The position numbers were made by a program, and so were the translations under genes. A DNA stretch of 64,000 nucleotides from Sipunculus nudus (lineage: Eukaryota; Annelida; Sipuncula; Golfingiida; Sipunculidae). Shown here one piece after another: positions 28,801-37,430 of this stretch. The DNA lies in NCBI GenBank assembly GCA_026874595.1, contig CM049311.1:6857676-6921675 (forward strand), in the 5' to 3' direction. Numbering within the stretch: position 1 is the first letter of the stretch; each line of letters starts with the position of its first letter. Under the pieces are notes generated by a model. It was not told the DNA's origin. It made no database searches and saw only the letters and a program-made list of their open reading frames with translations.

Positions 28801-31800
28801 TCTAGCTTGAAATGTGTCCACTACCTTTTCAAAGAAGTGGATCCTGTGACCCTGACCTTTGACCTTGTGATCTCAAAATCTATAGGATTCTTCTCCAACT
28901 TAGTAGGTGAGCTATATGTGAAAGATCAAAGAATTGGGATGAAAGGGTTGGCTTAAAATGCATCCACAGGCTTTTCAAAGAAGAGGCTCCTGTGACCTTG
29001 ACCTTTGACCTTTTGACCTAAAAAAAATTATGGTTCTTCCCCTGTTGGTAGGTGAGCTGTATGTGATGAAAATTTTGGGATGAAAATTTTGTCTCAAAGA
29101 GTTATTTCTGGGGGGTGCAAACACACCCCATAACTTCGAGAATATAGGTCGCAGTGACCTAATTTCAGGTTTGCAAGGAGATCTTTTTATAACCTCTAAG
29201 ACTGCATAGGGTTCATGGCCCTAGCCCCTACGGTTACGATTTGTGCCCTGCTAACGGCCGGACGGACAGACGGAAGGACGCCGGACAAAGACCCATCGCT
29301 ATAGCCCAGCATGACTGAAAGTCAGCTGAGCTAAAAAAAGTTTATTGTTATGTTTATGGCCTAAACAAATACTAGTGGAGGGGGTTGGACAGTTAGATCC
29401 AGTTGAACCCACCCAAGAGCTGGCTGGCTGCAGAGTGCCTCGCTTCAAGCATGCATAATTGGCCTGAAAGGTCAATGTGGGGACATAAAAGAGGGGCTTC
29501 AGTACAGCCAAGAAGTGATATGGTCTCATAAAAACTTTCATAAAAGCTAGTTTTTGACCAATTCCTTTTATAACTTCAGAATTTAGAAGCTAAAATCCTT
29601 ACGTGTGCAAGATATGAAAATTAAATCAACAGTGCTTACAGGGAAAAAACATGCCATGGCCAAAGTTGGGCAAAATTTTATATTTATGCTAATAACTTAT
29701 AAAATTTGAAAAATTCAGAACTAATTTTGGGAATACAATTGAATCTTGATTAAATAATGTTATATCCCTGGCAAAAAATGTCTACCTTCAGCAATTTTCA
29801 TGTTAAGAGAGTAAATATATTTCTTGATTTTTTACAAAGTGCATTATGTTTGGGCCTAGAACTTAAAACAATTACACAATAATGACATCATTCCTGGCAT
29901 ATGCATAGCGAATGTATAGAAAAATACGTATATTATATATGATCAAAGTCAGATCAGTGGTTTTGATATTAGGCAATCTTAAAGTGTAACAATAGGGTTT
30001 TAATGGAAAAATGAAGTTTTTTCTTAATATCTCGAGGGAATGCAGTCCTAGTGACCAAACTTTTAGTATGGTAGAGGATTTGGGGGACATCTAACTGTAT
30101 GCAAAATTTAAGGAACTTAGAGCTGAAGCTGGGGAGCTGAGCTCTAGTAAACTGCATAACACTAGCTTGATGTAAACAATATGTGACATGGTGCTTGAAA
30201 ACTTGAATAAAATCTACAGTTTTTGATCAACTGGTTTCAAATTTTTTGTTTTAACAGTTGAAATGGTAACAAAAACATGCTTTGAAAATTAAATCCACAG
30301 CAGTTACAGGAAAAAAACGTGCCATGGTCAAACTTGGGCAAAATTTAAGGTACCACTTTTATATTTTTGCCAATATTTAAAAAAATTTAACAGATTTTGA
30401 TCTAATTTTTAGTATACAATTAAATTTTGATTATTTAAAGTAGTATTACTGAAAAAAAATTCCTACCTTTAACACTTTTGGTCTTAAGTGACAAAATATC
30501 TTGCCTCATTTTTTTACAAAGTCCATTATGTTTGGGCCCATAACTTTTTAAATTTAATAATACTGACTTAATTTCTGGCATGTACATAGGAACCATATAG
30601 AGGAATATTTATGGTAAAAATAAAGAAAACCAGATGAGTGGTTTTGATATTAGGCAGTCCTGAAGTGTGAAAATAGATTTCTAATAAAAAATTGAGGTTT
30701 TTCCTTAATATCTCGAAGGAACGAAGTCATATTGACCCAATTTTTGGCATGGTAGGAGATTTAGGGGACATCTAACTGTATGCCGAATTTCAGATTCGTA
30801 GGTCCAAAGGTGTCGAAACATGCCACTCTTACGGACGGACATCCGGACGGACAGACGACGGACAATGGACCACGACTACAGCTTAGATGACTTATAGTCA
30901 GCTGAGCTAAAAATCAGTATGAAGCTAGCATGTGTCTAGGTAATCCACTCTTTGGGAGTTTTAATTTCAGTTAGTGGCAGGCATTGTTCAGCTAGGTATA
31001 GAGCCTGTATAGGGACATTTTGGCTGCTGTTGATATCGGCGGCCGGCTAAAATAGACCACCAGCACCCAGCAATTTCGGCCCCCAGCTCAAGTGAGCCAC
31101 TGACCAAGTTCTGACACTGTCTAATCAACCATATTGGCTGCGATGTGAACCAGAGAGCACCATTTCGGCCGCTGGGCCTCTCATCACTAAGTGCATAAGG
31201 CTTAGTATTTTATTGTTTATAGTGTTCCCTATATTTTACTGAGGGACAAACCCTGATTATTTTTTAGATGCATATAGTTTCTCCTAGATTTCACTGAGAT
31301 ACAATGTTTTATTTTTCAGATGTTGTGATGATTTTTTAGGGCAGCAGATAATGTCAATGAACACAATTTTTTTTATTAGATTTATTTTATCAAATGTGTA
31401 TAAAGGGCAATGTGGATAGCCTGTTTGTTTTTTTGAGTGAGGTAAAGGTATGTGTGAGCTTGAGTTTTAAATATTGTGCAAGTTATCAACATAATATTAA
31501 ATAGTGATACCTGTGAAAAATTAGTCTACAGAAATGGCAGCCTTAGAAATAAAATACCAGCAGCACTGAAAATTCCAAGTTCGATAAAAAAAATTTTTTT
31601 GAAAGTTATAATGAAAAGTCCCTCTCAGCAGGAGTTCCTTTGTATGCAGACAAAGGCAAATGGAGCAAAAAATATGTAGTTTTAACTGACTGGTATATAT
31701 ACACCAAACGATGAGGGGCCTGGCGGCCGAAAATGTACTCTCTGGTTGACACTGCGGCCAAGACGGCCCAGTTGATCAAACAGTCATTGGCTCACTTGAA

Positions 31801-34729
31801 CTGGCAGGAAAATCATCTTGGGCGGGGCACTGGATGCCTACATGGTCAGTTTCAGGCTGGCAGCAGATATCAATGGCAGCCCATAATGGTCAGAATTATA
31901 TAATCATTCCTACACCAGTACCTCTACCCCAGGGCCCAAATTGACAATAATAAAATCTCAGTTGTAAATTGACAGGCAGGTTTCACTCCTGTAAATGCTT
32001 AGTATCTCTTCTCTAGTCATATTTGTATCCATATATCTCTTTAAAAATGGCCTTCCTCTTCTGGTATATCCATGACCACCATGACATTCATTTACAAGTT
32101 GAGGTGTTGCATATAATGTTTTTTTCACAGCTTTTTCCTCCCTCTCTTGAGAGATTAACTGTGGTTCTCAGACTAAGCTGGGGATTGGGGGGTGCAACCT
32201 CAAATTTAAATTAAATATATATGTTTTCCAATTACATCTTGGTTCCTAACCTAAGTGGGGGTTTGGGGGTGCAACCCCCAATATAAAATAAATACATATT
32301 CCTTTACTACATCATTAGTTTAGCAATTGACCTTCAGGTGGCATTTCAATAACCCAGGTTCAAATTAATCAGCACACCCCAATTCAGTATATAGCAAGTT
32401 AGCTCAGTGAGTTAGGGTGTTGTACTAGTAAGCATGAGGTGGCAGGTTCATACCCGGGTAGTGACGTACTAAGTCATCTTCAGATTATTCAATGGTGTTC
32501 AGTGGCAGGACAAAGAAATGCATAAGATACAATGAAATAAAGAGCTCAATTTGGACAGTTTTTGGACCCAAGTATAAAACCCATTTTTCATTTCCAAGAT
32601 GGGTCTGAACTGACTGGACCGTCTCATATTAGTAGTAATCAACAAAAATTCAACAAAAGACATGACATGCCTCTTAGTTCTCCATTACACGTATCCTAAA
32701 CATCATTACGTCTGTCCATATACACCCATAATCTCGTCCATGTAAACCGGACTCTGTATTCACTCAAGTTTTTTGTATGAATTTCCATGGCTCACCAGCT
32801 TGTAGGAAGGATTCTATAATTGCTCCCCGTTATGTCCCTTAACCCCCAGAGCCAATGTTGTTACATTTCATTTTGACCAACAGTTAACTGGCCTCGCAAC
32901 CCAGCAGGGTGTTGGGTCGGTCTTTCTGTGGTCAATGCATGGGTGGTCTAGGCCAGTTAGCTGTCAGTGTCAGGTGTAATCAACATTCGCACTTTTATTT
33001 TACAGTAACATATCACATACTTTATTTAAAGTAAGTTTGAAAAACATGTTACTTGTTGCACTGTCACTAGCCACTGAGGCTAATATCACTGACAACTATT
33101 GGCATAGAACTAAATTGACGTATACAACAGATTATAATTTATCAACTGAAGCCAGTTTTTTGCTACAGATGCAAGTTAAAATGAGTGTTTTGTCACAGGT
33201 ACAAAAAAAAAAACGGTGTTTTGGGTGAACCCTGTGCAAGTAACTGAGAGTGAGAGGTAACTACATTAAATGCAGCGATATCCAGGATACCACCGCGTAA
33301 AAAGCTTCGAGTATACTCGAGAACTTAAAACCCTTGTCAGGAAAAATTGTGTAAAATAAAATATTACGTTTATGACAAGGAAACTGTATATAATCTAAGG
33401 AAGATATAGTACTTTATTTGAATGACAAAGAAATTCAGCTAAATATGATGTTTCTGTATGTAAACAAGACTCACTTTAAGAACTTTGCAACCCTGGCACT
33501 TATAACCATCTCAGGATCTGAACAATGAACCGTGTGACCTTTGCTCACTGAGCCAACACAGCCCGTTACAACTGGTTACACAGGCGGCTTATGGCCAGCC
33601 CTGGCTGGGGGAAACCAAGAGCAGACATTGTTCCCTGCATATCACTGTTTATTAGGACAATAAATATTCTTCTAATCAACATTTAAAGTGGACAAACACT
33701 GTTAGTGGAATGTTAAAAGCGTATTTGATAAGAATATCTTTATTTTCGGTGTGCATCGTGCGACCCCCCTACAACCCAGCATGATTATCAGATCACCTGA
33801 GGGGGGTCGCAGGAAGGAACCCTCTTCTTACGACCCCCCGGTACCAGGAAGGCCTGCCCTTTATTTTATAACGAATACAACATTTTCAGATGAAATATAA
33901 GGGAGCCACTATAGAACGCGGGCTTTGCTTCTATTAAGGAACATATAAATAAAATTGTCTCCTCTCATTTCCTATTTTAACTCCTACTTTTTCCCTGCAG
34001 ATGTCCCTACACTCAACTCTTCTAACAAACAACAACTAAGCATCACAAGTCGCCTGAACCGGGAATCGAACCTACAATCTCTAGACCAGGAGCCCTACAC
34101 GCTATTAAGTGAGCCGTGAAGACGAGATACCTGCCGGAGCAAGTTTTGTTAATTTTTATCTGCGATTGAAGAGGCATCTATCGCGAAAATGGGACACCAT
34201 TTACTATTTAACAGGAAAATTAAGCTTTAGGTGGGGGCTCGGCCCCCACACCCCTGTTCAGATGAGGAACCCAGGTTCCCAGGACCCCTCTTCCTCTAAT
34301 ATAATAAACTCCAGCTATGAGCAAAATTAAATACGGGAATTCTGAGGAAAATGATATGTATCGGCCTTTTCCAGGAAACAATTTATTATGCGACACCCAT
34401 TGTACCGGCGGTATGCTGAAGCCCGGTTTCTATAGTTCTGCCAATATAAGAATTTAATTGTCATGTGGAATGTCTCCAGTTTCCTCTAATCATCTTCTAG
34501 GGCTCTCGCACAGCGTAGCGTAGTAAGAGGTTACCTGAGAGTGAGAGGGAGACCAATAACTTGGGTTTGCTGGGCACGTTTTACGAATCGTGAATCAGGA
34601 CACTGACAGGGGATGGCATATGATATGCTTGTGCGATTAAAATCGTGTATCCCTTTCTTACACTGCCTCTCTTTGCTTTTCTATTTCTTCCAGTTTCTTG
34701 GCCGCAAAGTTCTGCAGGATTTTGTCCAT
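4851..34729 (-). CDS. SON: SON, nuclear-speckle splicing cofactor (14 coding exons)
   Basis: SON is a large RS-domain protein that scaffolds nuclear speckles and supports splicing of weak introns. Coding exons, in transcript order: 34729-34662, 23642-22693, 22148-21965, 17177-16989, 16563-16390, 15311-15214, 14639-14488, 14122-13805, 12867-12757, 12433-12320, 7784-7637, 7007-6942, 5814-5699, 4982-4851. They sum to 2,820 nt with every junction in phase, giving 939 aa. Order of parts: N-terminal SON motif (residues 1-22), low-complexity Ser/Thr/Lys region (24-400), RS repeats (402-510), conserved SON C-terminal block (about 510-786), G-patch (about 797-836) and dsRBM (about 859-935). The start is the first ATG after an in-frame stop. 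Human SON is about 2,400 aa; the difference lies in the vertebrate-specific central repeats, absent here. UTRs and alternative exons are not resolved. Confidence 0.93.
5699..5814 (-). CDS. SON: SON coding exon 13 (dsRBM, first half)
   Basis: Encodes KHPVSALTELCTRRKWGAPH and then VHESGPDHKKNFLFK: helix 1 and strands 1-2 of a double-stranded RNA-binding motif, very close to human KHPVSALMEICNKRRW..PEFLLVHDSGPDHRKHFLF. Acceptor TTTCAG, donor CAAG|GTAACA. Confidence 0.97.
6942..7007 (-). CDS. SON: SON coding exon 12 (linker)
   Basis: A 66-nt exon linking G-patch and dsRBM: LQAQEEAPSKVPQVKMPKDL, the counterpart of the human linker ending in MKDLSGKHPVSAL. Acceptor TTTTAG, donor TCAC|GTGAGT. Confidence 0.88.
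7637..7784 (-). CDS. SON: SON coding exon 11 (G-patch)
   Basis: Contains the G-patch: GGIGMLLLQRMGWKQGEGLG followed by RNKEGSTNPLLLDVK. G-patches bind and stimulate DEAH-box RNA helicases; in SON the domain is needed for splicing support. The Gly pattern GxG..L...MGW..GEGLG is intact. Acceptor TGACAG, donor AGAG|GTGAGG. Confidence 0.97.
7959..8471. mobile_element. hAT-type MITE with 8-bp target duplication
   Basis: The element at 7967-8463 (497 bp) begins CAGGGCTGGGGTCAAATACA and ends with the reverse complement of CAAGGTTGGGGTCAAATACA, a 20-bp inverted terminal repeat with two mismatches. It is flanked by the identical octamer TGTTCAAC at 7959-7966 and 8464-8471. CAGGG ends and an 8-bp duplication are hallmarks of hAT transposons. 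The interior is a degenerate run of TGTATT/TATTTG units with no transposase, so it is non-autonomous. It sits in SON intron 10. Confidence 0.88.
8472..12319 (-). other. rest of SON intron 10
   Basis: AT-rich intron sequence. Small open frames show no splice or homology support. A GC-richer patch at 9420-9560 may be an old repeat. Otherwise nothing recognised. Confidence 0.5.
12320..12433 (-). CDS. SON: SON coding exon 10
   Basis: 38 codons with WAKSKELPGQYYGSTGVRVL, aligning with human WAQLNSIPGQFTGSTGVQVL. Acceptor GTATTAG, donor AAG|GTAAGC. Phase 0 on both sides. Confidence 0.93.
12757..12867 (-). CDS. SON: SON coding exon 9
   Basis: 37 codons including MVSQRLSAMRKLNQNPNDFE and LQAANKE, matching the human SERALAQKRLSENAFDLEAM..L.RAQE helix in pattern. 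Acceptor CTTACAG, donor GAG|GTGAGT, phase 0 on both sides. Confidence 0.9.
13805..14122 (-). CDS. SON: SON coding exon 8
   Basis: Residues 606-711. It begins with LQFPVSSGSHHRDKESEWVP, nearly matching the human FPVSSGSQHRKKE...EWVPVEK. A Thr/Ala/Pro-rich linker with a run of seven prolines follows and is probably disordered. Acceptor TTTACAG, donor TAAA|GTAAGT. Confidence 0.93.
14488..14639 (-). CDS. SON: SON coding exon 7
   Basis: Residues 556-605, including FCKRIAEKE, an acidic Ser/Glu run and EEAPFIHHPFRV, which corresponds to the human EEEPPFYHHPFK block, one of the most recognisable SON-specific motifs. Acceptor TTTGTAG, donor CAGG|GTAACT. Confidence 0.93.
15214..15311 (-). CDS. SON: SON coding exon 6
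   Basis: Encodes KNAYAKIQQGGEVKGLEL and then a TSVDELT segment, aligning with human KANAAAMCAKAG...IEELTEK. Acceptor TTTGTAG|AAAG, donor ACCG|GTCAGT. Phases 2 in and 1 out agree with both neighbours. Confidence 0.9.
16390..16563 (-). CDS. SON: SON coding exon 5 (RS-rich, into conserved block)
   Basis: 57 codons. RS dipeptides lead into DLRLKIDKAKLRQIA, which corresponds to the human TDLDKAQLLEIAK segment. Acceptor CCTCTAG|GTCAAG, donor CTAT|GTAAGT. Phase 2 at both ends and 174 nt long, so like exon 4 it is frame-neutral. It starts with the same GTCAAG as exon 4. Confidence 0.9.
16989..17177 (-). CDS. SON: SON coding exon 4 (RS-rich)
   Basis: 62 codons of Ser/Arg dipeptides with interspersed SPxR and KTP motifs, the RS domain that directs SON to speckles and binds other SR proteins. 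It begins at AAG|GTCAAG and ends at ATAG|GTGTGA, a weak donor. Both ends are phase 2 and the length (189) is divisible by three, so the exon can be skipped without a frameshift. Confidence 0.85.
19450..20534. mobile_element. Tc1/mariner-like MITE (TA target site)
   Basis: Left end CCGTATTTATTCTAATTTGG, right end the reverse complement of CTGTATTTATTCCAATTTGG: 20-bp inverted ends with two mismatches. It is flanked by TA on both sides (19448-19449, 20535-20536). The second copy of the host repeat has an empty site at about 30588-30602 whose length is exactly that expected after removing the element and one TA. No transposase frame is seen in the 1,085 bp. Confidence 0.85.
20810..20840. repeat. 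terminal hairpin of the dispersed repeat
   Basis: TAGCTCAG...CTGAGCTA arms with inner TGAC...GTCA form a near-perfect 13-bp stem. The same end recurs at 29302-29333 and 30879-30909, each followed by a run of A. Confidence 0.75.
20843..21964 (-). other. rest of SON intron 3
   Basis: Further weakly repetitive, AT-rich sequence and a GC-richer patch at 21640-21890. No coding exon supported. Confidence 0.4.
21965..22148 (-). CDS. SON: SON coding exon 3 (acidic Ser and poly-Lys region)
   Basis: Residues 341-400. An acidic Ser/Asp/Glu stretch is followed by dense Lys/Arg runs, a typical bipartite nuclear-localisation and speckle-targeting composition. Acceptor GGACAG|GTGAGC, donor AGGAG|GTGGGA; the donor splits an Arg codon (AG|G). 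The poly-Lys region resembles the KKKHKKHK stretch of vertebrate SON in composition. Confidence 0.85.
22340..22410. repeat. (AT)n microsatellite
   Basis: Alternating AT run with a few interruptions, in SON intron 2. Confidence 0.9.
22693..23642 (-). CDS. SON: SON coding exon 2 (large low-complexity exon)
   Basis: The acceptor is a T9 tract plus CAG; the donor is GATG|GTAAGA. The exon adds 316 whole codons (residues 24-339). It is rich in Ser, Thr, Lys and Pro, with short repeats of the form EK(P/T)(V/L)..IEK around residues 60-85. A second helix resembling the N-terminal motif (DDLFKEFISQKMQLIEKEHK) lies near residue 140. A Met at 23599 was considered as start, but the frame is open through the acceptor and continues from exon 1. 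It occupies the place of the giant exon 3 of vertebrate SON but is far shorter. Confidence 0.88.
23754..24895. repeat. two direct copies of a 0.57-kb repeat
   Basis: Unit 1 (about 23754-24324) and unit 2 (about 24328-24895) are direct, adjacent and nearly identical by eye. Each starts AACAAGGGACCCATGGGTCA and ends GGTTAAAAT. The head is shared with the element at 17209. They lie just inside SON intron 1. Confidence 0.85.
25168..25868. repeat. poly-G run and (GA)n microsatellite
   Basis: A G run of 16 (25168-25183), and from 25699 to 25868 a purine tract of GA repeats with sparse interruptions. Long open frames across it (Arg/Glu-rich on the plus strand, Leu/Ser-rich on the minus) are repeat artefacts. 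Confidence 0.9.
25980..28250 (-). other. SON intron 1, repeat fragments
   Basis: 25980-26125 repeats the wording of 19010-19150 and 30170-30310 (fragment of the dispersed repeat). About 26939-26985 is a degraded copy of its palindromic head. No exon recognised in the rest. Confidence 0.5.
28250..29100. repeat. approx. 140-bp diverged tandem repeat rich in TGACCT half-sites
   Basis: The block TGTGACCTTGACCTTTGACC recurs near 28574, 28714, 28850 and 28991, each followed by text of the form AGGTGAGCTATATGTGAAAG. Weaker units precede it at 28260 and 28375. Confidence 0.8.
29101..29335. repeat. repeat tail block with terminal hairpin
   Basis: Contains AATATAGGTCGCAGTGACCT, GGTTACGATTTGTGCCCTG and GGACGGACAGACGG, then the hairpin CAGCTGAGCTAAAAA end. 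The same block order is seen at 62390-63000. Confidence 0.7.
29336..30911. repeat. dispersed repeat, copy B (uninterrupted)
   Basis: Collinear with 18360-20842 but without the 1.1-kb insertion; ends in the same hairpin (30879-30909). It gives the reference empty site for the nested element. Confidence 0.75.
31012..31895. mobile_element. non-autonomous element with about 190-bp inverted ends
   Basis: 31012-31190 and the reverse complement of 31700-31895 align throughout (shared TTGATATC, CAAGTGAGCCA, GTGAACCAGAGAG versus GTCAACCAGAGAG, CGGCCGC and CCTCTCATC). The 510-bp interior has no convincing coding frame. Exact ends and target duplication are not resolved. Confidence 0.75.
32394..32600 (+). 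repeat. tRNA-derived SINE-like element
   Basis: 32399-32417 reads TTAGCTCAGTGAGTTAGGG, a good RNA polymerase III A box, and 32445-32455 reads GGTTCATACCC, a fair B box at tRNA-like spacing. The anticodon arm does not fold cleanly, so it is a SINE head or tRNA pseudogene rather than a working tRNA. Confidence 0.55.
34048..34120 (-). repeat. tRNA-derived sequence (SINE head or tRNA pseudogene)
   Basis: On the minus strand GGTTCGATTCCC (34072-34061) is a near-perfect B box preceded by an A-box-like CGGCTCACTTAATAGCGTG (34117-34099). A similar but poorer pair occurs near 33480-33580. Confidence 0.5.
34662..34729 (-). CDS. SON: SON coding exon 1 (N-terminal motif)
   Basis: Encodes 22 residues beginning MDKILQNFAAKKLEEIEK, matching in pattern the human SON start (an acidic/hydrophobic IEQIF..F...KF.EI helix). 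An in-frame stop lies about 40 codons upstream and this is the first ATG. It ends in phase 2 at AGT|GTAAGA, exactly the phase needed by the exon beginning at 23642. It lies 11 kb from exon 2. The reverse strand is also open here, but only this strand joins in phase and matches the family. Confidence 0.82.
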
Positions 34730-34885
34730 TCTATCCCGGACGAGCGCTTTGCTCTCCTGGATTCTATTCCGCTTCCGGTATTCACAACGAATAGTAAAAT
34801 CCAGAAGAATTCTGACATTCTTGGATTTTAATGCACTGAATAAAAATGGGAAGGTTTACGGAGTTGTGGAGACTTTAGTAACCTA

Positions 34886-34898
34886 GTTGCATGGTAAC
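34886..34898. promoter_or_regulatory. RFX X-box-like palindrome upstream of the SON start codon
   Basis: GTTGCATGGTAAC resembles the RFX consensus GTTGCCATGGCAAC with one base missing. It is 157 bp upstream of the SON ATG, where a promoter or 5' UTR is expected. Function is inferred only from the match. Confidence 0.3.
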
Positions 34899-35198
34899 TT
34901 GCTTTGTTGGTAATCTGTGGGTTGGTAAATTAAGATCTCTCTATAGAATATCACAAAAATAACTAATATCAGCTTACTCTACCCAATATTAATTACTCTT
35001 ATGGACAAAGGGAAAACAATAATAAAATTTAATATTATAGGTCTATAATGTATCAATATAATTGTATATAATTATACTAAGTTTTCATATAGTTCCACCC
35101 CCACTTTCGTTTCCTGACTCGAGAGATCTCAAAATTTACGGCAATTAAGTATCCCAATTAAGACGTATGAATTGTCGAAATTAAACTAAAGAAAATTA

Positions 35199-37240
35199 TT
35201 GTAGGTGGCACCACCAGTCATATGTACATGATAATGCCGTCCAAGGGTAATGAACACGCTACATTTCAGGCCGATACGTAAAAACCCCTCCTGAATCAAT
35301 GCGTAGATATATTTTATGGATACATGAGGTGGCGCCACCTGTCTTGTGTATGAGAAAGATCTCTAAGCTAGATGAACGAGCACGCAAAATTTCAGGCCAA
35401 TTCATTGAACGAACCCTAAAGATAGACGCCAGATGAAATCGATTGAAGGGACGCCACCAATCATGTATATCAGATAAATTCTTCCACGATCCATGGACAT
35501 GTATACATATTTTCTAACGGATACATTGAACCACTCCTGGGAGAAGACCATCAATATTCTACGAAAACGGAACGGCATGTGACGGAACGACCTGTCTGGT
35601 CTCTGACAAAGCTATCCAAGACGGATAAACGTGCAAAATTTCAGGCTGGTACATCCATATACTCCTGAGATATGTGCAATTCCATTCAAAGGGATTTATG
35701 GATGATGGTAACATCCATTAAATGTAACTCTGTGGATATTTTCTCTAAAGAACATGTTAGATATCTTGGGGTAGTAATTGATCAGACCCTCTCTGGAAAC
35801 ATCATGGGTAACTCGGTCATAAGTATAATATATACTAGAATAAAACTTCTGTACAGGAAACGTGCAAATTTGAATTTCAGGGAAAGAAAATTGTTATGTT
35901 CTTCACTACTACAGAGAATTTCTTATTATGCTTGTAACACTTGGTACCGGGGACTTCATAAAAAAAACTGAAGACTAGGCTTCTGACTGCTCAAAATAAA
36001 ATGGTACGTTTTGTAGCTTAAGAGTAAGTGATTTTAAAAAGCTGAATTGGTTGGATGTTTCACATAGGGTTGATTATTTATCACTGGGTTTAATGTATAA
36101 TACTCATCTTCATCATGCTCCGGCATACCTTAGTGATATGGAACCTGTTGGACATTCTTGTAACACACGAAGAAGTAATCAAGCTTATGTTGTGCCTTGT
36201 GTTATCTTAGTCACTGTATTTAAATAGATGTAACTCACAGGAACATGAATGTCTTTGTCACTCTTATTTTTTTTTAATTATGAACACTCAGTCGTTTTGA
36301 ACTATACATGTAACTATTATTATCACAGTAATTTTTATAATATTGTAGTCATGGATTTTAATATATGTAACTGATTGACATATGTACATGTATAAGTGTG
36401 TCTATGTCGATAGTCTTAGTCAGCACTTTGAAATTAACTATTATGATAAATGCATGGTCTGCCATCTTGTTAAATTTGTTTTAAGGTCCACTATGGGAAT
36501 AAGTTATACCTCACAAATGTTAGGTTACTTTTTAGTGTTCCTTTTCCATGGCTTTTAATACTTGCTTATTTTATGAATATAATTTTGACAGATATATGTA
36601 TTTTTATATTTATCCATTTTATTGTGATCTGTATTTGATGTTGTTGTTAATAAAATATATCTATCTAGCTAAGGCTAGGTGAAAACGATTGTGGTCTAAT
36701 TAGATCTAGATATCCAAGATCTATGTACATTCAAAATTTCAGGTCGATACGCCAATCCACACCAGATAAAAGGACATCAATGTATTCTACAAAACGGAAT
36801 TTTAGGTATCCCACATGTATGGTCTACGAGAAAACTATCCAAGATGGATTGACATGCTAAATTTTAAATCAATACATTGAACCACTCCTGAGAGATCGGC
36901 TGTTACCACTAAGACGTACAGATGGCAAATGCATTGATGAAGGCCACACGAAAACGATTGAGGTGGAGGTATCCATGCAAGATCAATGGACATGCATAAT
37001 TTCAGTCTAATGAAATTAAGGCACTCCTGAGATATGGGCTATTATATAGCTAAGATGCACTGGTGAACACTGCGCCCACAAGGATTCCAGGTGACGCCAC
37101 CAATCTTTGTTAAGCACCAGTTCACATGTGATCCGATTATTATGTCGGATTTAAAGATCGGTCCAGGAACCTCAAAGGAGTTCTGAAAACATAGTATCCG
37201 GCTGAAAACATGGTATCCGCAAAACCTTTTCGGCGGATAT
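35199..37240. repeat. dispersed repeat R2, copy 1, interrupted by a LINE
   Basis: Iterated units with a GGTGGCGCCACC palindrome (35334 region), AAAATTTCAGGC and ATACATTGAACCACTCCTGAG-type wording. It ends in CATAGTATCCGCAAAAC and a GGCGGATATAA segment. The same layout, including the tail, recurs at 52180-53180. Confidence 0.75.
35672..36667 (+). mobile_element. 5'-truncated non-LTR retrotransposon (LINE) 3' end
   Basis: 35738-35960 encodes VRYLGVVIDQTLSG and later SYYACNTWYRGL, the end of the reverse-transcriptase/thumb region typical of CR1/L2-like LINEs. After a frameshift near 35965 the frame continues with LTAQNKMVRF, KLNWLDVSHRVDYLSLGLMY and HAPAYLSDM, matching the same families' C-terminal tail. 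Stops and frameshifts make it dead. It ends with AATAAAATATATCTATCTA. It splits repeat R2. Confidence 0.75.
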
Positions 37241-37430
37241 AATTATAATTAGCTGTAACAAAGGAACAGAATCCTAAGAATTATTTTCTTTTTATAGTGA
37301 GTGACCCAGGTTACCTCAGAAATGTAATGGATAGGATTGTTCCCTGGGCCTTTCCCTGACTCTACACAGTAATTCAAGTAGTTCTGTTCATACCCAGGGC
37401 CGTAGCCTGAGCAAAGTCTGAAGAGGAGGT

